Below are positions 15,432 to 24,890 of a stretch of 64,000 nt of DNA, piece by piece. The stretch comes from Alistipes sp. (GTDB lineage: Bacteria; Bacteroidota; Bacteroidia; Bacteroidales; Rikenellaceae), in the NCBI GenBank assembly GCA_017381935.1, contig JAFOBG010000013.1:54025-118024 (forward strand), read 5' to 3'. Position 1 is the first letter of the stretch. Each line of letters opens with the position of its first letter. The notes beneath the pieces are model-generated. The model ran no database searches, was not told the origin of the DNA, and saw nothing but the letters and a program-made list of their open reading frames with translations. Both the position numbers and the translations under genes were made by a program.

Positions 15432-16927
15432 TGAAGAGATTTTTAATTATACAGTTGTTGATTGTAGCTTCAGTAAATCTGTTGTCAGCTCAACATGTAG
15501 ATAGTAGATATGAAGAGTTACTTCGAGAAGTTGAGAGTTTGCAGAATAGTAGAGATTCGTTGAATACTCTTATTGTTGATGCAAGAGAGCAATATACAAA
15601 GAGTCCATCGACTCGAAAGGAGATATCCTCGCAGCTAAGTCTATTGGAGATAGAATCTATAAAGTTGAAAAAGGAGTATGATAAGGCTTTGGCAAACCTT
15701 ACGGCTTATGAGCAGACTCAACTTGCTCAGAATTTGGAAAATCCGCAGATGCAACACTTTGCTAAAGAGGAACAGAATGTTGTAAAGCCGAAAATACAGC
15801 GTGGAAATCTGATTGCTAATGATATATTTGCAGAGTCATTATCTGTTGCAGATTATAAAACTTTACACAATGCACAACTTCATGAAAAGAAGGTTGTAGA
15901 GTGCATTAGAGAGTATCTTCGTCATTATGATAAGATGGTTAGCATACAGTTGGAGTATGAGCGTGTCGATACTGAGGGTGAGGCAGAGATATTGGTGCAG
16001 CAATTAGACTCTGTGCGTAATGCAGCCAATGCTGTAGATGATATGCTGTATAAGTCTTGGCATGCGGTTTATGATAATAAGATATATGCATATAATCTGC
16101 TTTTAGAGAAGGTTGGTAAGTTAGATGTTATTGCTGCCGCAGAGAGCAGTTTGTCAAATGCCGCCAGACTATCAGAGCAAGATGCAGATACTTATGAGTC
16201 TTATGCTTTGAGTGATTACTATTTTCGAAAGTCTGGTATGTTGGACTATGAACTTAAAGTGGCGACTGCTTTAGGTTTGGCAAAGGCTAAAGATTCATTA
16301 AATAGAGTTAAGAAAGAGCTACATCCACAGGGCTATTGCTTGCCGAAGGTTAATATTGTTCGTCGCTCATTTATTGAATATGAGCCCCTGAAGGTAATCA
16401 AGCCGATCATATACAACGCAAAGAATCCTATTCCGCAGACTAAGATTTATGAGTTTGGTACGATATATCGTATTCGTTTAGGCATTTTTACAAATCGCCC
16501 TAATCTGACCGCGTTGAGAGGTATTACCCCTCTATCTTATACAGACGCTTATCATAATGGTAAATACGCCTATTTCGTAGGTGGATTTAAAACCGAAGAG
16601 GAGGCCGTAGAGGGTGTTCAGTATCTGAGAAAGATAGGTTTTAGAGACCCTATGATTGTCATGTGGGTTGATGGTGAGTATATCTCTAATATTGAGGAGT
16701 GGAAGAGTAAACGAGGTGGTTATAATATTGAGATTACAGAGGTGTCTGCCCTATCTGATGCTGTTAAAACGCATATTTCTTTAAGAAATGAGAACTGTCG
16801 ATTCTCGCGTGTTGGCACTACGTTTATTGTTGGACCATTCGTATCGAAAGCAGATGCAGAATTGGTTGCCTCGGAGATTGTAGCTATGGATAGTAGTATT
16901 AAGGCGGAGGTAAAGCAGGCAAAGTAG
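15431..16927 (+). CDS. Exported coiled-coil protein with C-terminal SPOR-like repeats
   Basis: 498 aa from the ATG at 15431, which overlaps the trkH stop (TAATG); a slightly earlier ATG at 15419 lies inside trkH. The signal peptide is MKRFLIIQLLIVASVNLLSA. Residues 25-330 are mostly helical and charged, with coiled coil near 30-90. The last 170 residues contain two SPOR-like units: YRIRLGIFTNRPNLTALRGI...YFVGGFKTEEEAVEGVQYLRKIGF, and FSRVGTTFIVGPFVSKADAELVASEI. SPOR domains bind denuded peptidoglycan, so a cell-wall-linked role is likely. The specific function is not known. Confidence 0.7.
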   Translation: MKRFLIIQLLIVASVNLLSAQHVDSRYEELLREVESLQNSRDSLNTLIVDAREQYTKSPSTRKEISSQLSLLEIESIKLKKEYDKALANLTAYEQTQLAQNLENPQMQHFAKEEQNVVKPKIQRGNLIANDIFAESLSVADYKTLHNAQLHEKKVVECIREYLRHYDKMVSIQLEYERVDTEGEAEILVQQLDSVRNAANAVDDMLYKSWHAVYDNKIYAYNLLLEKVGKLDVIAAAESSLSNAARLSEQDADTYESYALSDYYFRKSGMLDYELKVATALGLAKAKDSLNRVKKELHPQGYCLPKVNIVRRSFIEYEPLKVIKPIIYNAKNPIPQTKIYEFGTIYRIRLGIFTNRPNLTALRGITPLSYTDAYHNGKYAYFVGGFKTEEEAVEGVQYLRKIGFRDPMIVMWVDGEYISNIEEWKSKRGGYNIEITEVSALSDAVKTHISLRNENCRFSRVGTTFIVGPFVSKADAELVASEIVAMDSSIKAEVKQAK

Positions 16928-16953
16928 TAGTTGTATTAAATATATTGGTTGGT

Positions 16954-19900
16954 ATGTGGTATATAATCTTGTTACTTGTATTAGGAGTACTCTTTTTGGT
17001 GGCAGAGATGCTGCTGTTTCCTGGAGTATCAATTGGCGCAATCTTAGCTATGTCTTGCTATGGAGGAGCTATATATTATGCTTTTAGCGCACTTGGGACT
17101 ACTGCCGGTATATGGACAGTGGTTGCAGTGGTTATCTTATCTCTTATTACTGTAGTTATTTCGCTCCGCTCAAAAACGTGGATGCGTTTGTCATTGAAGC
17201 AGGAGATAGATTCTACAAGTATGCCAAATCCTGCATTAGAGGTGGAACTTGGTAGTGTCGGTGTTACCGTCTCACGCCTTGCTCCTATGGGCAAAGTAAA
17301 TATCGGTGGTAAGTTTTATGAGGCAAAGTCCGTTGATGTATTTATAGATCAACAAGTAGATGTTAAAGTTGTAGGCTTTGATAACTTTACAGTTATAGTA
17401 AAAAAAGTTGAACTAACCCCTAATAAAACCATGAAACCTATTGTAAAACTTATACTTGCAGTTATTGTTGCAGGTCTGTCTCCTATCGTAGCAAGTGCAG
17501 ATAGCTACAATCCCAAGGCAGATGATAAGGCTGTTGTTGTGGTGGGAAATGCTCGTTTTACAGTGTTGACACCTCAGCTTATACGTATGGAGTGGAGTGA
17601 GGATGGAGTTTTTGAGGACCGAGCTACACTTACATTTGTCAATCGAAATATAGAGGTCCCTCAATTTAAAGTATATCAGAGTCGTAGTAAGGTTGTTATC
17701 AAGACGGATAAACTACGTCTGATATATCATAAAGGCGAGAAGTTTAGTGCTAAGAACCTATCTGCAGAGTTTATGCTTGGCCCAAATAAGGTTGTTTGGC
17801 ATTATGGCGATACAGATTCTTTAAATCTTATGGGAACGACCCGTACGCTTGATAAGGCTGATGGCTGGAATTTGAACCCTAAAGACCCGATGGAACCAGG
17901 AGTAATCTCACGTAGCGGATGGAGTGTTGTAGATGACTCAGATAGGCATCTTTTTGTAGATGTAGCATCACATTGGCAACATTGGGTAGAGTGTCGTCCA
18001 GAGAAGGAGTATCAAGACTTATATCTGTTTGCTTATGGTCATGATTATATGCAGGCTGTAAAGGATTATATTACAATTGCAGGCCGTATCCCGTTGCCTC
18101 CAAAGTATGCCTTCGGCTATTGGTGGAGCAGATATTGGCAGTATTCTGATAATGAGTTGCGAGATCTTATTGGTCAATTGCGTAGCCTTGATGTGCCAAT
18201 AGATGTGCTTATTGTTGATATGGACTGGCATGAGACATGGGGACTTCGTCGTACAGGCTCTAAAAAGGATGAATATGGACAGCGTATAGGTTGGACTGGT
18301 TATACTTGGAAAGAGCAGCTCTTCCCTTCTCCTGCCAACTTCTTTGAGTGGTGTCGTAGTGAGAATCTTAAGACGGCACTTAATCTGCATCCCGCATCGG
18401 GTATTCAGCCTTACGAGGAGCCATATAAGCGTTTTATAGAGGCTTATGAGTGGAAAGAAGAGGGAAAAAGTGTGCCATTTAGGATTGATGAGCAGAAGTG
18501 GGCAGATGCATATTTTAATACAGTCTTGGCTCCATTTGAGACAATTGGTGTCGATTTCTGGTGGCTCGATTGGCAACAGTGGAAAGAGAGTAAATATACA
18601 AAGGGCTTGAGTAATACCTTCTGGTTAAACCATACTTTTAACAAACATTCTGAGGAGCGTGGCAATGAACGACCTATGATTTATCATCGTTGGGGTGGTC
18701 TGGGCTCTCATCGTTATCAAGTAGGTTTTTCAGGAGATGTCTATATAAATTGGGAGTCTTTGGGATTTTTGCCATGGTTTACTAGCACGGCCTCAAATGT
18801 GGGTTATGGTTATTGGGGACACGATATTGGAGGACACATGTTTAAGGTGCGCAATTCACAGACCGATCCTGAACTCTACTTGCGTTGGCTGCAATATGGC
18901 GTATTTACTCCGATATTTAAGACTCACTGCACCAAAAGTAGTAATATTGAGCGCCGTATTTGGCAGTTCCCAGACCATATCTTCTTTATGAGAGATGCGA
19001 TTCGTCTGCGCTATACCCTTGCACCTTATATATATAATGCAGCTCGTCAGGCATATGATACTGGAATATCAATGTGTCGTCCTATGTATTACTACTATCC
19101 TGAGTGTAATGAGGCGTATGATATGAAGGAGCAATATATGTTTGGTGATGATATGTTGGTAACTGCTATTGTTAAGCCTGTGGATGTTACTACGGGTGTG
19201 GCAGAGCGAACAATGTGGTTCCCTGAGGGTAAGTGGTATGATATGGTGAGTGGAAGGTTAATTGAGGGTAATCAGACGCTGAGTTTATCATATACGGTTG
19301 CTGAGAATCCATACTATGTCCGTGCGGGAGCTATTATACCAATGAATCCACCAACGGTAAAGAATTTGCAGGATAGATGTGATACTTTGGTGTTAACATT
19401 TATCCCTGGAGCAGATGGTCAGATTGAGTATTATGAGGATGATGGAGTGTCCAAGGACTATACAGAGCAGTTTGCGGTAACTAAAGTAACTAAGACAAGC
19501 GATAGTAATAGTATCCGTGTTGTTATCTCTCCTCGTCAAGGTAGTTATAAAGGGGCTGCAGAGAGCCGTAAATATGAACTACGCTTCCCTGCTCAGATGC
19601 CTGCACAAAGTGTGAAAGTAAATGGCGTTGAGGTGCCATATAAGCGATATGCTAAGAGTGGTGAGTGGGGTTACGATGGATATACGCTCTCCCCTATTGT
19701 TTATACAAACTTATGTGATTGCGATAAGGAGTGTGTTGTGGAGTTGGCCTTTGATAGCATAAAGCAGCAACATCAAACACGCCTATATGGTAAGCAGGGT
19801 ATTTTTAATAGATGCGTACATCTGACTCCGGAGTTTAAAGAGCGTTATGCTGTAAGTTATGACCCTTATCCATTACTCCCTGATGAGTATATGAACGTGT

Positions 19901-20055
19901 CTCAGACTCCAAACTTTATTATGGAGTATCCACAGAGAATTGTAGAGTGGCTTGATAGATATGAGCAGAGCTTTGAGGAGTGTATTCCGTCGCTTGAAAA
20001 GTCGGGTCATGTTGATGCTGAGTTTATAACCAAACTCAAGGCTCAATTTAAGTAG
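16954..20055 (+). CDS. NfeD-like domain joined in frame to a GH31 alpha-glucosidase-like enzyme
   Basis: As read, one open frame of 1033 aa from the ATG at 16954 (a TTG three codons earlier is possible). Residues 1-155 are NfeD: two to three membrane helices with FPGVSIG and a C-terminal OB-like part. At residue 160 (ATG at 17431) a second, complete signal peptide starts (MKPIVKLILAVIVAGLSPIV). It is followed by GH31: nucleophile Asp in FWWLDWQQW, acid/base Asp in VGFSGDVYINW, then YGYWGHDIGGH, and a C-terminal beta-domain with DUF5110-like parts. GH31 enzymes release alpha-linked glucose or xylose from glycan ends. The next gene is floA, the usual partner of nfeD. An A7 run at 17400-17406 at the junction may mean the true genes are separate: nfeD ending at 17416 and GH31 17431-20055. 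Confidence 0.85.
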   Translation: MWYIILLLVLGVLFLVAEMLLFPGVSIGAILAMSCYGGAIYYAFSALGTTAGIWTVVAVVILSLITVVISLRSKTWMRLSLKQEIDSTSMPNPALEVELGSVGVTVSRLAPMGKVNIGGKFYEAKSVDVFIDQQVDVKVVGFDNFTVIVKKVELTPNKTMKPIVKLILAVIVAGLSPIVASADSYNPKADDKAVVVVGNARFTVLTPQLIRMEWSEDGVFEDRATLTFVNRNIEVPQFKVYQSRSKVVIKTDKLRLIYHKGEKFSAKNLSAEFMLGPNKVVWHYGDTDSLNLMGTTRTLDKADGWNLNPKDPMEPGVISRSGWSVVDDSDRHLFVDVASHWQHWVECRPEKEYQDLYLFAYGHDYMQAVKDYITIAGRIPLPPKYAFGYWWSRYWQYSDNELRDLIGQLRSLDVPIDVLIVDMDWHETWGLRRTGSKKDEYGQRIGWTGYTWKEQLFPSPANFFEWCRSENLKTALNLHPASGIQPYEEPYKRFIEAYEWKEEGKSVPFRIDEQKWADAYFNTVLAPFETIGVDFWWLDWQQWKESKYTKGLSNTFWLNHTFNKHSEERGNERPMIYHRWGGLGSHRYQVGFSGDVYINWESLGFLPWFTSTASNVGYGYWGHDIGGHMFKVRNSQTDPELYLRWLQYGVFTPIFKTHCTKSSNIERRIWQFPDHIFFMRDAIRLRYTLAPYIYNAARQAYDTGISMCRPMYYYYPECNEAYDMKEQYMFGDDMLVTAIVKPVDVTTGVAERTMWFPEGKWYDMVSGRLIEGNQTLSLSYTVAENPYYVRAGAIIPMNPPTVKNLQDRCDTLVLTFIPGADGQIEYYEDDGVSKDYTEQFAVTKVTKTSDSNSIRVVISPRQGSYKGAAESRKYELRFPAQMPAQSVKVNGVEVPYKRYAKSGEWGYDGYTLSPIVYTNLCDCDKECVVELAFDSIKQQHQTRLYGKQGIFNRCVHLTPEFKERYAVSYDPYPLLPDEYMNVSQTPNFIMEYPQRIVEWLDRYEQSFEECIPSLEKSGHVDAEFITKLKAQFK
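17400..17416 (+). other. A7 slippage run and out-of-frame stop at the NfeD/GH31 junction
   Basis: Seven A's (17400-17406) precede GTTGAACTAA. With one A fewer the NfeD frame would end VIVKKLN and stop at the TAA 17414-17416, leaving 14 nt before the GH31 ATG at 17431. With seven A's the frame runs on. The run is long enough for polymerase slippage or a sequencing error. Confidence 0.65.
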
Positions 20056-20085
20056 TAATTGTAAAATATTAAATATGTATAAGTT

Positions 20086-21063
20086 ATGGAGATAGGAATG
20101 ATTTTCATTGTTGCAATTCTTTCGTTAATTGCTATTTGGGTAGTATTCTACTTTGTGCCTGTAGGACTTTGGTTTACAGCGTTGATTTCAGGTGCACATA
20201 TCTCATTGTTGCAGATGATTCTTATGCGTTGGAGGAAGATTCCTGTATCAGCAATTGTTTCATCTATGATTGAGGGTACTAAGGCGGGGTTAAAACTTAA
20301 TCCAAACTCTCTTGAGGCTCACTATTTAGCAGGTGGAAACTTTAAAAATGTTGTACATGCTCTCGTGTCGGCTCAAAAAGCGGGTATTAGCCTCAATTTC
20401 GAGGAAGCAACAGCTATTGACTTGGCTGGACGAGATGTGTTTGAGGCCGTGCAAATGTCTGTAAATCCGAAAGTTATTAATACCCCACCTGTAACTGCAG
20501 TGGCAAAGGATGGTATTCAGCTTATTGCTAAGGCTAGAGTTACAGTTCGTGCAAATATACGTCAGCTTGTAGGTGGTGCAGGAGAGGAGACGGTCCTTGC
20601 TCGTGTAGGCGAGGGTATTGTGTCATCTATCGGTTCTTCTATATCTCACAAGACGGTGCTTGAGAATCCTGATTTCATCTCACGTGTTGTGCTTGAGAAG
20701 GGCCTGGATGCGGGAACAGCTTTTGAGATTTTATCTATTGATATTGCAGATATTGATGTAGGTAAGAATATCGGTGCGCAGTTGCAAATGGATCAGGCTG
20801 AGGCTGATAAGAATATTGCGCAGGCAAAGGCTGAGGAACGCCGTGCAATGGCTGTAGCGCTTGAGCAGGAGATGAAGGCAAAAGCCCAGGAGGCCCGTGC
20901 AAAGGTTATTGAGTCAGAGGCAGAGGTGCCACTTGCTATGGCAGAGGCGTTCCGCAATGGTAATCTGGGGATTATGGATTACTATAAGATGAAAAATATC
21001 ATTGCCGATACACAGATGCGAGAGTCTATTTCTGCACCTAAGGGTGAACAGCCAAAGAAATAG
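20086..21063 (+). CDS. floA: Flotillin-like protein FloA
   Basis: 325 aa, the family length. A single N-terminal membrane hairpin ([20 protein letters not shown], residues 5-24, then a second hydrophobic stretch) precedes the SPFH domain. Signatures include [55 protein letters not shown] and the Ala/Glu-rich helix [19 protein letters not shown]. FloA builds functional membrane microdomains. Its usual operon partner NfeD is encoded at the front of the preceding gene, so here the GH31 enzyme separates the pair. Confidence 0.95.
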   Translation: MEIGMIFIVAILSLIAIWVVFYFVPVGLWFTALISGAHISLLQMILMRWRKIPVSAIVSSMIEGTKAGLKLNPNSLEAHYLAGGNFKNVVHALVSAQKAGISLNFEEATAIDLAGRDVFEAVQMSVNPKVINTPPVTAVAKDGIQLIAKARVTVRANIRQLVGGAGEETVLARVGEGIVSSIGSSISHKTVLENPDFISRVVLEKGLDAGTAFEILSIDIADIDVGKNIGAQLQMDQAEADKNIAQAKAEERRAMAVALEQEMKAKAQEARAKVIESEAEVPLAMAEAFRNGNLGIMDYYKMKNIIADTQMRESISAPKGEQPKK

Positions 21064-21065
21064 TT

Positions 21066-21902
21066 ATGATAAGTATTGATGATATAACTGCAGCGCTTGC
21101 AAAGGCTTTTACGGAGTCGGAGCATAACTATATCTCTGAGCAGATGGCTCTTAGAACAGAGGATGTAGGTAAGCGACTATATGATAATCCGATTATCAGA
21201 ATAGGTTCTGCTGCAGATCCGCTGTGGGCGCAACTCAAAGAACCGCAAGCGGTTGGCCCGCTGTTTCGTACACCAAAAGAGTGGATGACAGAAGCGAAGA
21301 GTGTAATTAGTTATTTTGCACCATTTAGCGACTTTGTGGTTGATGGTAATAGAGAGGATAATATCGCTGTAGGCAATGGTTGGTTATATGCCAGAGTCGA
21401 GGGACAGGCATTTCTTACAGAGGTGAACCATTTTCTTGAGAATTGGTTTGAAAGCCATGGTGTTAAGGCTCTATCTCCATACGCAAGTGAGGAGTTTCGC
21501 TATGTCTTTGAGGCTGGTACATGTGAGCAGATTGAAGATAAATCTCTTAGTTTTACAAGTAATTGGTCTGAGCGCCATGTAGCCTATGTATGTGGCCTTG
21601 GAACATTTGGCCTCTCTAAGGGGTTAATTACCGAGCGTGGTGTTGCAGGTCGCTTTGGTAGCGTAATTGTTGATGCCTCGCTTGAGGTAACACCTCGTAA
21701 ATATAGTGATATATATGAATATTGTACAAAATGTGGAGCATGTACACGCTGTCCAGGAGGTGCTATAACTCTTGAAAATGGGAAGTCGCATATCCTTTGC
21801 AGTGCCTATGTAAATAGGATGCGTGAGCAGTATGCTCCACGTTTTGGTTGTGGTAAATGCCAGGTCAAGGTTCCTTGTGAGAGAGGTATTCCTAAAAAGT
21901 AA
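21066..21902 (+). CDS. Epoxyqueuosine reductase (QueG)-like 4Fe-4S protein
   Basis: 278 aa. The first 190 residues resemble the cobalamin-binding-type N-domain of QueG relatives (KSVISYFAPF near residue 78, AYVCGLGTFGLSKGLITERG near 175). The C-terminus has a ferredoxin-like cluster motif YCTKCGACTRCP (about 219-230). A second Cys group follows at CSAY...FGCGKCQVKVPCERGIP. True QueG has two canonical 4Fe-4S clusters and is longer, so substrate identity with epoxyqueuosine is not assured; many Bacteroidales have such shorter relatives. It follows floA by 2 nt in the operon. Confidence 0.7.
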   Translation: MISIDDITAALAKAFTESEHNYISEQMALRTEDVGKRLYDNPIIRIGSAADPLWAQLKEPQAVGPLFRTPKEWMTEAKSVISYFAPFSDFVVDGNREDNIAVGNGWLYARVEGQAFLTEVNHFLENWFESHGVKALSPYASEEFRYVFEAGTCEQIEDKSLSFTSNWSERHVAYVCGLGTFGLSKGLITERGVAGRFGSVIVDASLEVTPRKYSDIYEYCTKCGACTRCPGGAITLENGKSHILCSAYVNRMREQYAPRFGCGKCQVKVPCERGIPKK

Positions 21903-21904
21903 GG

Positions 21905-21929
21905 TTAAGGCTGCAGTTTACAGCCTTAA
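21905..21929. terminator. Terminator between convergent QueG-like and CDGSH genes
   Basis: TTAAGGCTG (21905-21913) pairs exactly with CAGCCTTAA (21921-21929) around a 7-nt loop. It is followed by TTGTTTAA on the plus strand. Confidence 0.7.
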
Positions 21930-21933
21930 TTGT

Positions 21934-22701
21934 TTAATATACCTCTTCAGGAACTGTTACACCATCTGGGATACCATCAATTTTGTCTCTCCATCCTGCC
22001 GCAGCATGAGTACCATCACAATATGGTTTATTTGATGATTTGCCACATCGGCAAAGTACGGCCCTGTTGCGAATCTCGTATTTGCGTCCATCGTATCGTT
22101 CAATGCTAATACCTCCACGCACCCATAAGCCTCCACTTGCCGAGATAGTATTATCTTCTATAAGCCCTAAAGATGGTTGATACTTAGGCTCGTATGGCTT
22201 GTCAGCATCATTATTCCATGCCATTAGCCTACCACTTGGGCATAGAGAGGCTTCCCTTATGGCTATACGTTTAGCAATTGGCTCTTCAGAGGCTTCAGTA
22301 AGTGCCCATATACCTGTCGCTGCATCGCAAAATCTTGCAAAAGCGCAGTATTGGCGGTTGTCTGTAATGGAAATCTCTTCAGCTGATGTTATCTCTACAT
22401 TGTCTAATAGTCCAGACATACTTGCATTACATCGACTATCCCAATCTGCTTTAGTGTGGCTACCATCGCAATATGGTTGCTTTTTTGAGGCTCCGCATCG
22501 ACAAATTGCCGTTGGTTCATCTTCTGTAGCAAAGTTTTTGCCTTGTTGAAAATACCAACTCTCCCCTAAACTATTAGGCATTATGAATTGTTGCGATAGA
22601 GGGGGATTGCCATACACAAGATATGGTCCCTTTTCGGTTATTGCGATTTTGTATTTAGGGTCGGCTGGAGTTGAACCAATCTCTATTTTTTGTCGTGCCA
22701 T
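21934..22701 (-). CDS. CDGSH iron-sulfur protein with two CDGSH domains
   Basis: 255 aa. Two CDGSH 2Fe-2S motifs are visible: CRCGASKKQPYCDGSH near residues 67-82 and CRCGKSSNKPYCDGTH near 216-231 (C-x-C-x2-(S/T)-x3-P-x-C-D-G-(S/T/A)-H). Between them lies a Cys-containing middle region (YCAFARFCD, SLCPSGRL), which resembles the divergent Fer4-type insertion seen in bacterial relatives. These proteins carry redox-active, acid-labile clusters; the partner is unknown. No signal peptide, so it is cytosolic. It is monocistronic and divergent from the FISUMP lipoprotein. Confidence 0.9.
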   Translation of the reverse strand: MARQKIEIGSTPADPKYKIAITEKGPYLVYGNPPLSQQFIMPNSLGESWYFQQGKNFATEDEPTAICRCGASKKQPYCDGSHTKADWDSRCNASMSGLLDNVEITSAEEISITDNRQYCAFARFCDAATGIWALTEASEEPIAKRIAIREASLCPSGRLMAWNNDADKPYEPKYQPSLGLIEDNTISASGGLWVRGGISIERYDGRKYEIRNRAVLCRCGKSSNKPYCDGTHAAAGWRDKIDGIPDGVTVPEEVY

Positions 22702-22799
22702 ATACTAAAAGTAGTTAAATTTCGTTGACAGATTGACAATAATTGTTCCTAAAGTGTAGAAATGATTGTTAAAGATTAGAAAGTTTGCAACTTTTTTGG

Positions 22800-22807
22800 T
22801 ACATTTG
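22800..22807 (+). promoter_or_regulatory. -7 box (TACATTTG) of the FISUMP lipoprotein gene
   Basis: TACATTTG matches TAnnTTTG and ends 41 nt before the ATG at 22849. A TTTG at 22784-22787 is too close (12 nt) for a normal -33. Confidence 0.55.
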
Positions 22808-22848
22808 CACGCAATATTTATGTGTGAATAAAATAGTGTAATTTATAT

Positions 22849-24372
22849 ATGAAGATTTTAAAGTTTATTCTGCCTGTTCTTTATCTTGGTGTGGCATTGA
22901 GTTCATGTTCTGACAATGATGATTTTAGCATGGAGTTCTCTCAGATGGGCCTATATTTCCAGTGGGGAGGAGAGCCTCAGACAATATCATATAACACAGT
23001 CAATGCTGCTTCTGTGGAGATGAAGAGCGTTACTGATGGTTGGACTTGTAATTTGGATACAACTAAGCGTACAATTACTATCACTCCTCCAACGGACCCT
23101 GGTACTGATAGCGGAAGAGAGGCTATGCGTGAGGCGGATATTCGATTTACTATTACCTCTAAGTCAGGTAAGTCAGCCTCTTATACAATTGACTGCTATA
23201 TTATTGGTGATTCGGTTATTTTCCTTAATGATGGTGGGAAGTATGCAAATAGCTATGTGTTAACCTCTCCTATGTCGGCATATACTCTTGATGTATCTCG
23301 TAATGGAGGAGGCCAGACACTATCAGGAGTTGCAGGTGCAAAGATTGTATGGCAGAGCAAAGCTGCTATGATTGAGCACTTTGTATATGATGAGGAGAAT
23401 AATATAGTCTCATTCTATATTGACGCCTTGAGAGAAGAGGATAATGAGGAGGTCTATGTCAAGGAGGATGGCAAGTATGTTATGTTTGACGGTAATGCTG
23501 TAATTGCAGTAGTAGATAGCTCAGATAAGATTTTGTGGAGCTGGCATTTATGGCTTACAAAGAGTGCAAATAATCCATTGGAGGACTATTCAACATACTC
23601 TAATGGTGTAACATTTATGAATCGTAACTTGGGTTCTTATGCTAATAGCAATGGTGCTACAGATAATACAACACTTATCTTGGATAGCTATGGCCTTTAC
23701 TATCAGTGGGGTCGTAAAGATCCTTTCTTGAGACCGTACTATCACGACTGCGCCGGAAATGAGGACCAGATTGTCTATGGCCTATCAAGTAGTGCGGTAT
23801 ATGTTACCTTTGAGGAGACTTCTGCTAAGGTGGGTACTGTAGAGTATGCGATAGCAAACCCAATGACCTTTATCACTAACTCTGCATGCGTAGATAGTGA
23901 AAATGGTGATGGTATTGGAGATTGGCTACATACACCAGATAATAATTTGTGGAGTGGAACAACAAAGAGTCTTTATGACCCATGTCCATACGGTTGGAGA
24001 GTGCCTGCGGGTAGCGACTTTGATATTCTTTCTCTTACTGCAGAGGAGGATGGCATGTCGCTTGATGCGGCTCGTGGTAGATTTGGCTGGATGTTGTCTG
24101 ATGGTGTAAGTAATCACTTCTATCTTGCCGCAGGTTTCCGTAGCTATTATGATGGCTGTATCCATAATATGAACTATAAGGAGGGTGTCTATCCGTCTCA
24201 TCCTGAACCATGGGAGGGCTACTATTGGACTGCTGGAACGACGGCAGACGGAAAGCAATCGACTTGTATGTATTTTGATTTGACAACAACAAGAACTATC
24301 AATAAGTTTAATACCAACTATCCATCGAAGCGTGCAAATGCAATGCAGATTCGTTGTGTAAAGGTTAAATAA
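22849..24372 (+). CDS. Surface lipoprotein with C-terminal FISUMP-type domain
   Basis: 507 aa. Signal peptide ends in the lipobox LSSC at about residue 20. Residues 30-125 are a beta-sandwich-like region (VTDGWTCNLDTTKRTITITP, BACON-like in style). From about 205 to the end is a C-lectin-like domain of the Fibrobacter succinogenes major paralogous type: WSWHLWLT, FMNRNLGS, YGLYYQWGRKDPF, YDPCPYGWRVP, YYWTAGTT and the final AMQIRCVKVK. In Bacteroidales such domains occur in fimbria-tip and other surface proteins. The exact role cannot be read. Its stop overlaps the next gene region. Confidence 0.82.
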   Translation: MKILKFILPVLYLGVALSSCSDNDDFSMEFSQMGLYFQWGGEPQTISYNTVNAASVEMKSVTDGWTCNLDTTKRTITITPPTDPGTDSGREAMREADIRFTITSKSGKSASYTIDCYIIGDSVIFLNDGGKYANSYVLTSPMSAYTLDVSRNGGGQTLSGVAGAKIVWQSKAAMIEHFVYDEENNIVSFYIDALREEDNEEVYVKEDGKYVMFDGNAVIAVVDSSDKILWSWHLWLTKSANNPLEDYSTYSNGVTFMNRNLGSYANSNGATDNTTLILDSYGLYYQWGRKDPFLRPYYHDCAGNEDQIVYGLSSSAVYVTFEETSAKVGTVEYAIANPMTFITNSACVDSENGDGIGDWLHTPDNNLWSGTTKSLYDPCPYGWRVPAGSDFDILSLTAEEDGMSLDAARGRFGWMLSDGVSNHFYLAAGFRSYYDGCIHNMNYKEGVYPSHPEPWEGYYWTAGTTADGKQSTCMYFDLTTTRTINKFNTNYPSKRANAMQIRCVKVK

Positions 24373-24383
24373 TGTTTTTTTGT

Positions 24384-24890
24384 ATGATCCTCAGACTTAG
24401 AATGCTTAGCGACGAAAATGATAATTTCGTCCGTGATTTTGAGGTTACTCATGAGATGACCCTTTTGGGTTTGCACAATTTTATCATTCAGTCAATAGGC
24501 TATGATGATTGTATGGCGTCATTTTTTACTGCCGATGAGCAGTGGACTCCACTTCAAGAGTATTCGCTTATGGATATGGGTGAGGAGAGTTTTGAGGGTG
24601 CTCCAATTGCAATGGAGAAGGTAACCCTTGCAGAACTTGTTGTTGCAGAGTGCAATAGACTCATCTATCAGTTTGATATGATTGCAGATAGAGCTTACTA
24701 TCTTGAAGTTGTTGCAGCAACTCAGCCAAATCTGAAACTTGACTACCCTCGTGTAGCCTTTGAGAATGCACAAGTGCCTGATCAGTATGATCCAGATGCC
24801 GTTCCATCTGATGATGGTTCAATCTTTGATGAAATGATGGACGAGTTTGGAGATTTTGACGGAGACGATAACTATGACGATGAATACTAA
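24384..24890 (+). CDS. Plasmid pRiA4b ORF-3-like / IS1096 passenger TnpR-like protein
   Basis: 168 aa from the ATG at 24384; an ATG at 24372 overlapping the previous stop (TAATG) would add four residues. The start MILRLRMLSDENDNFVRDFE, then TLLGLHNFIIQSIGYDDCMASFF and QWTPLQEYSLMDMG, fit the pRiA4b ORF-3-like family. The C-terminus is a very acidic tail (MDEFGDFDGDDNYDDEY). Despite the family name it is not itself a sign of a transposon: it is common in Bacteroidales chromosomes. Its role is unknown. It overlaps miaA by 11 nt. Confidence 0.75.
   Translation: MILRLRMLSDENDNFVRDFEVTHEMTLLGLHNFIIQSIGYDDCMASFFTADEQWTPLQEYSLMDMGEESFEGAPIAMEKVTLAELVVAECNRLIYQFDMIADRAYYLEVVAATQPNLKLDYPRVAFENAQVPDQYDPDAVPSDDGSIFDEMMDEFGDFDGDDNYDDEY

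Noticed and set aside
24384-24890. pRiA4b ORF-3/IS1096 passenger-like protein as evidence of a transposon
   Set aside because: The family name is historical. No transposase, terminal inverted repeats or target duplications flank it, and it is tightly coupled to miaA.
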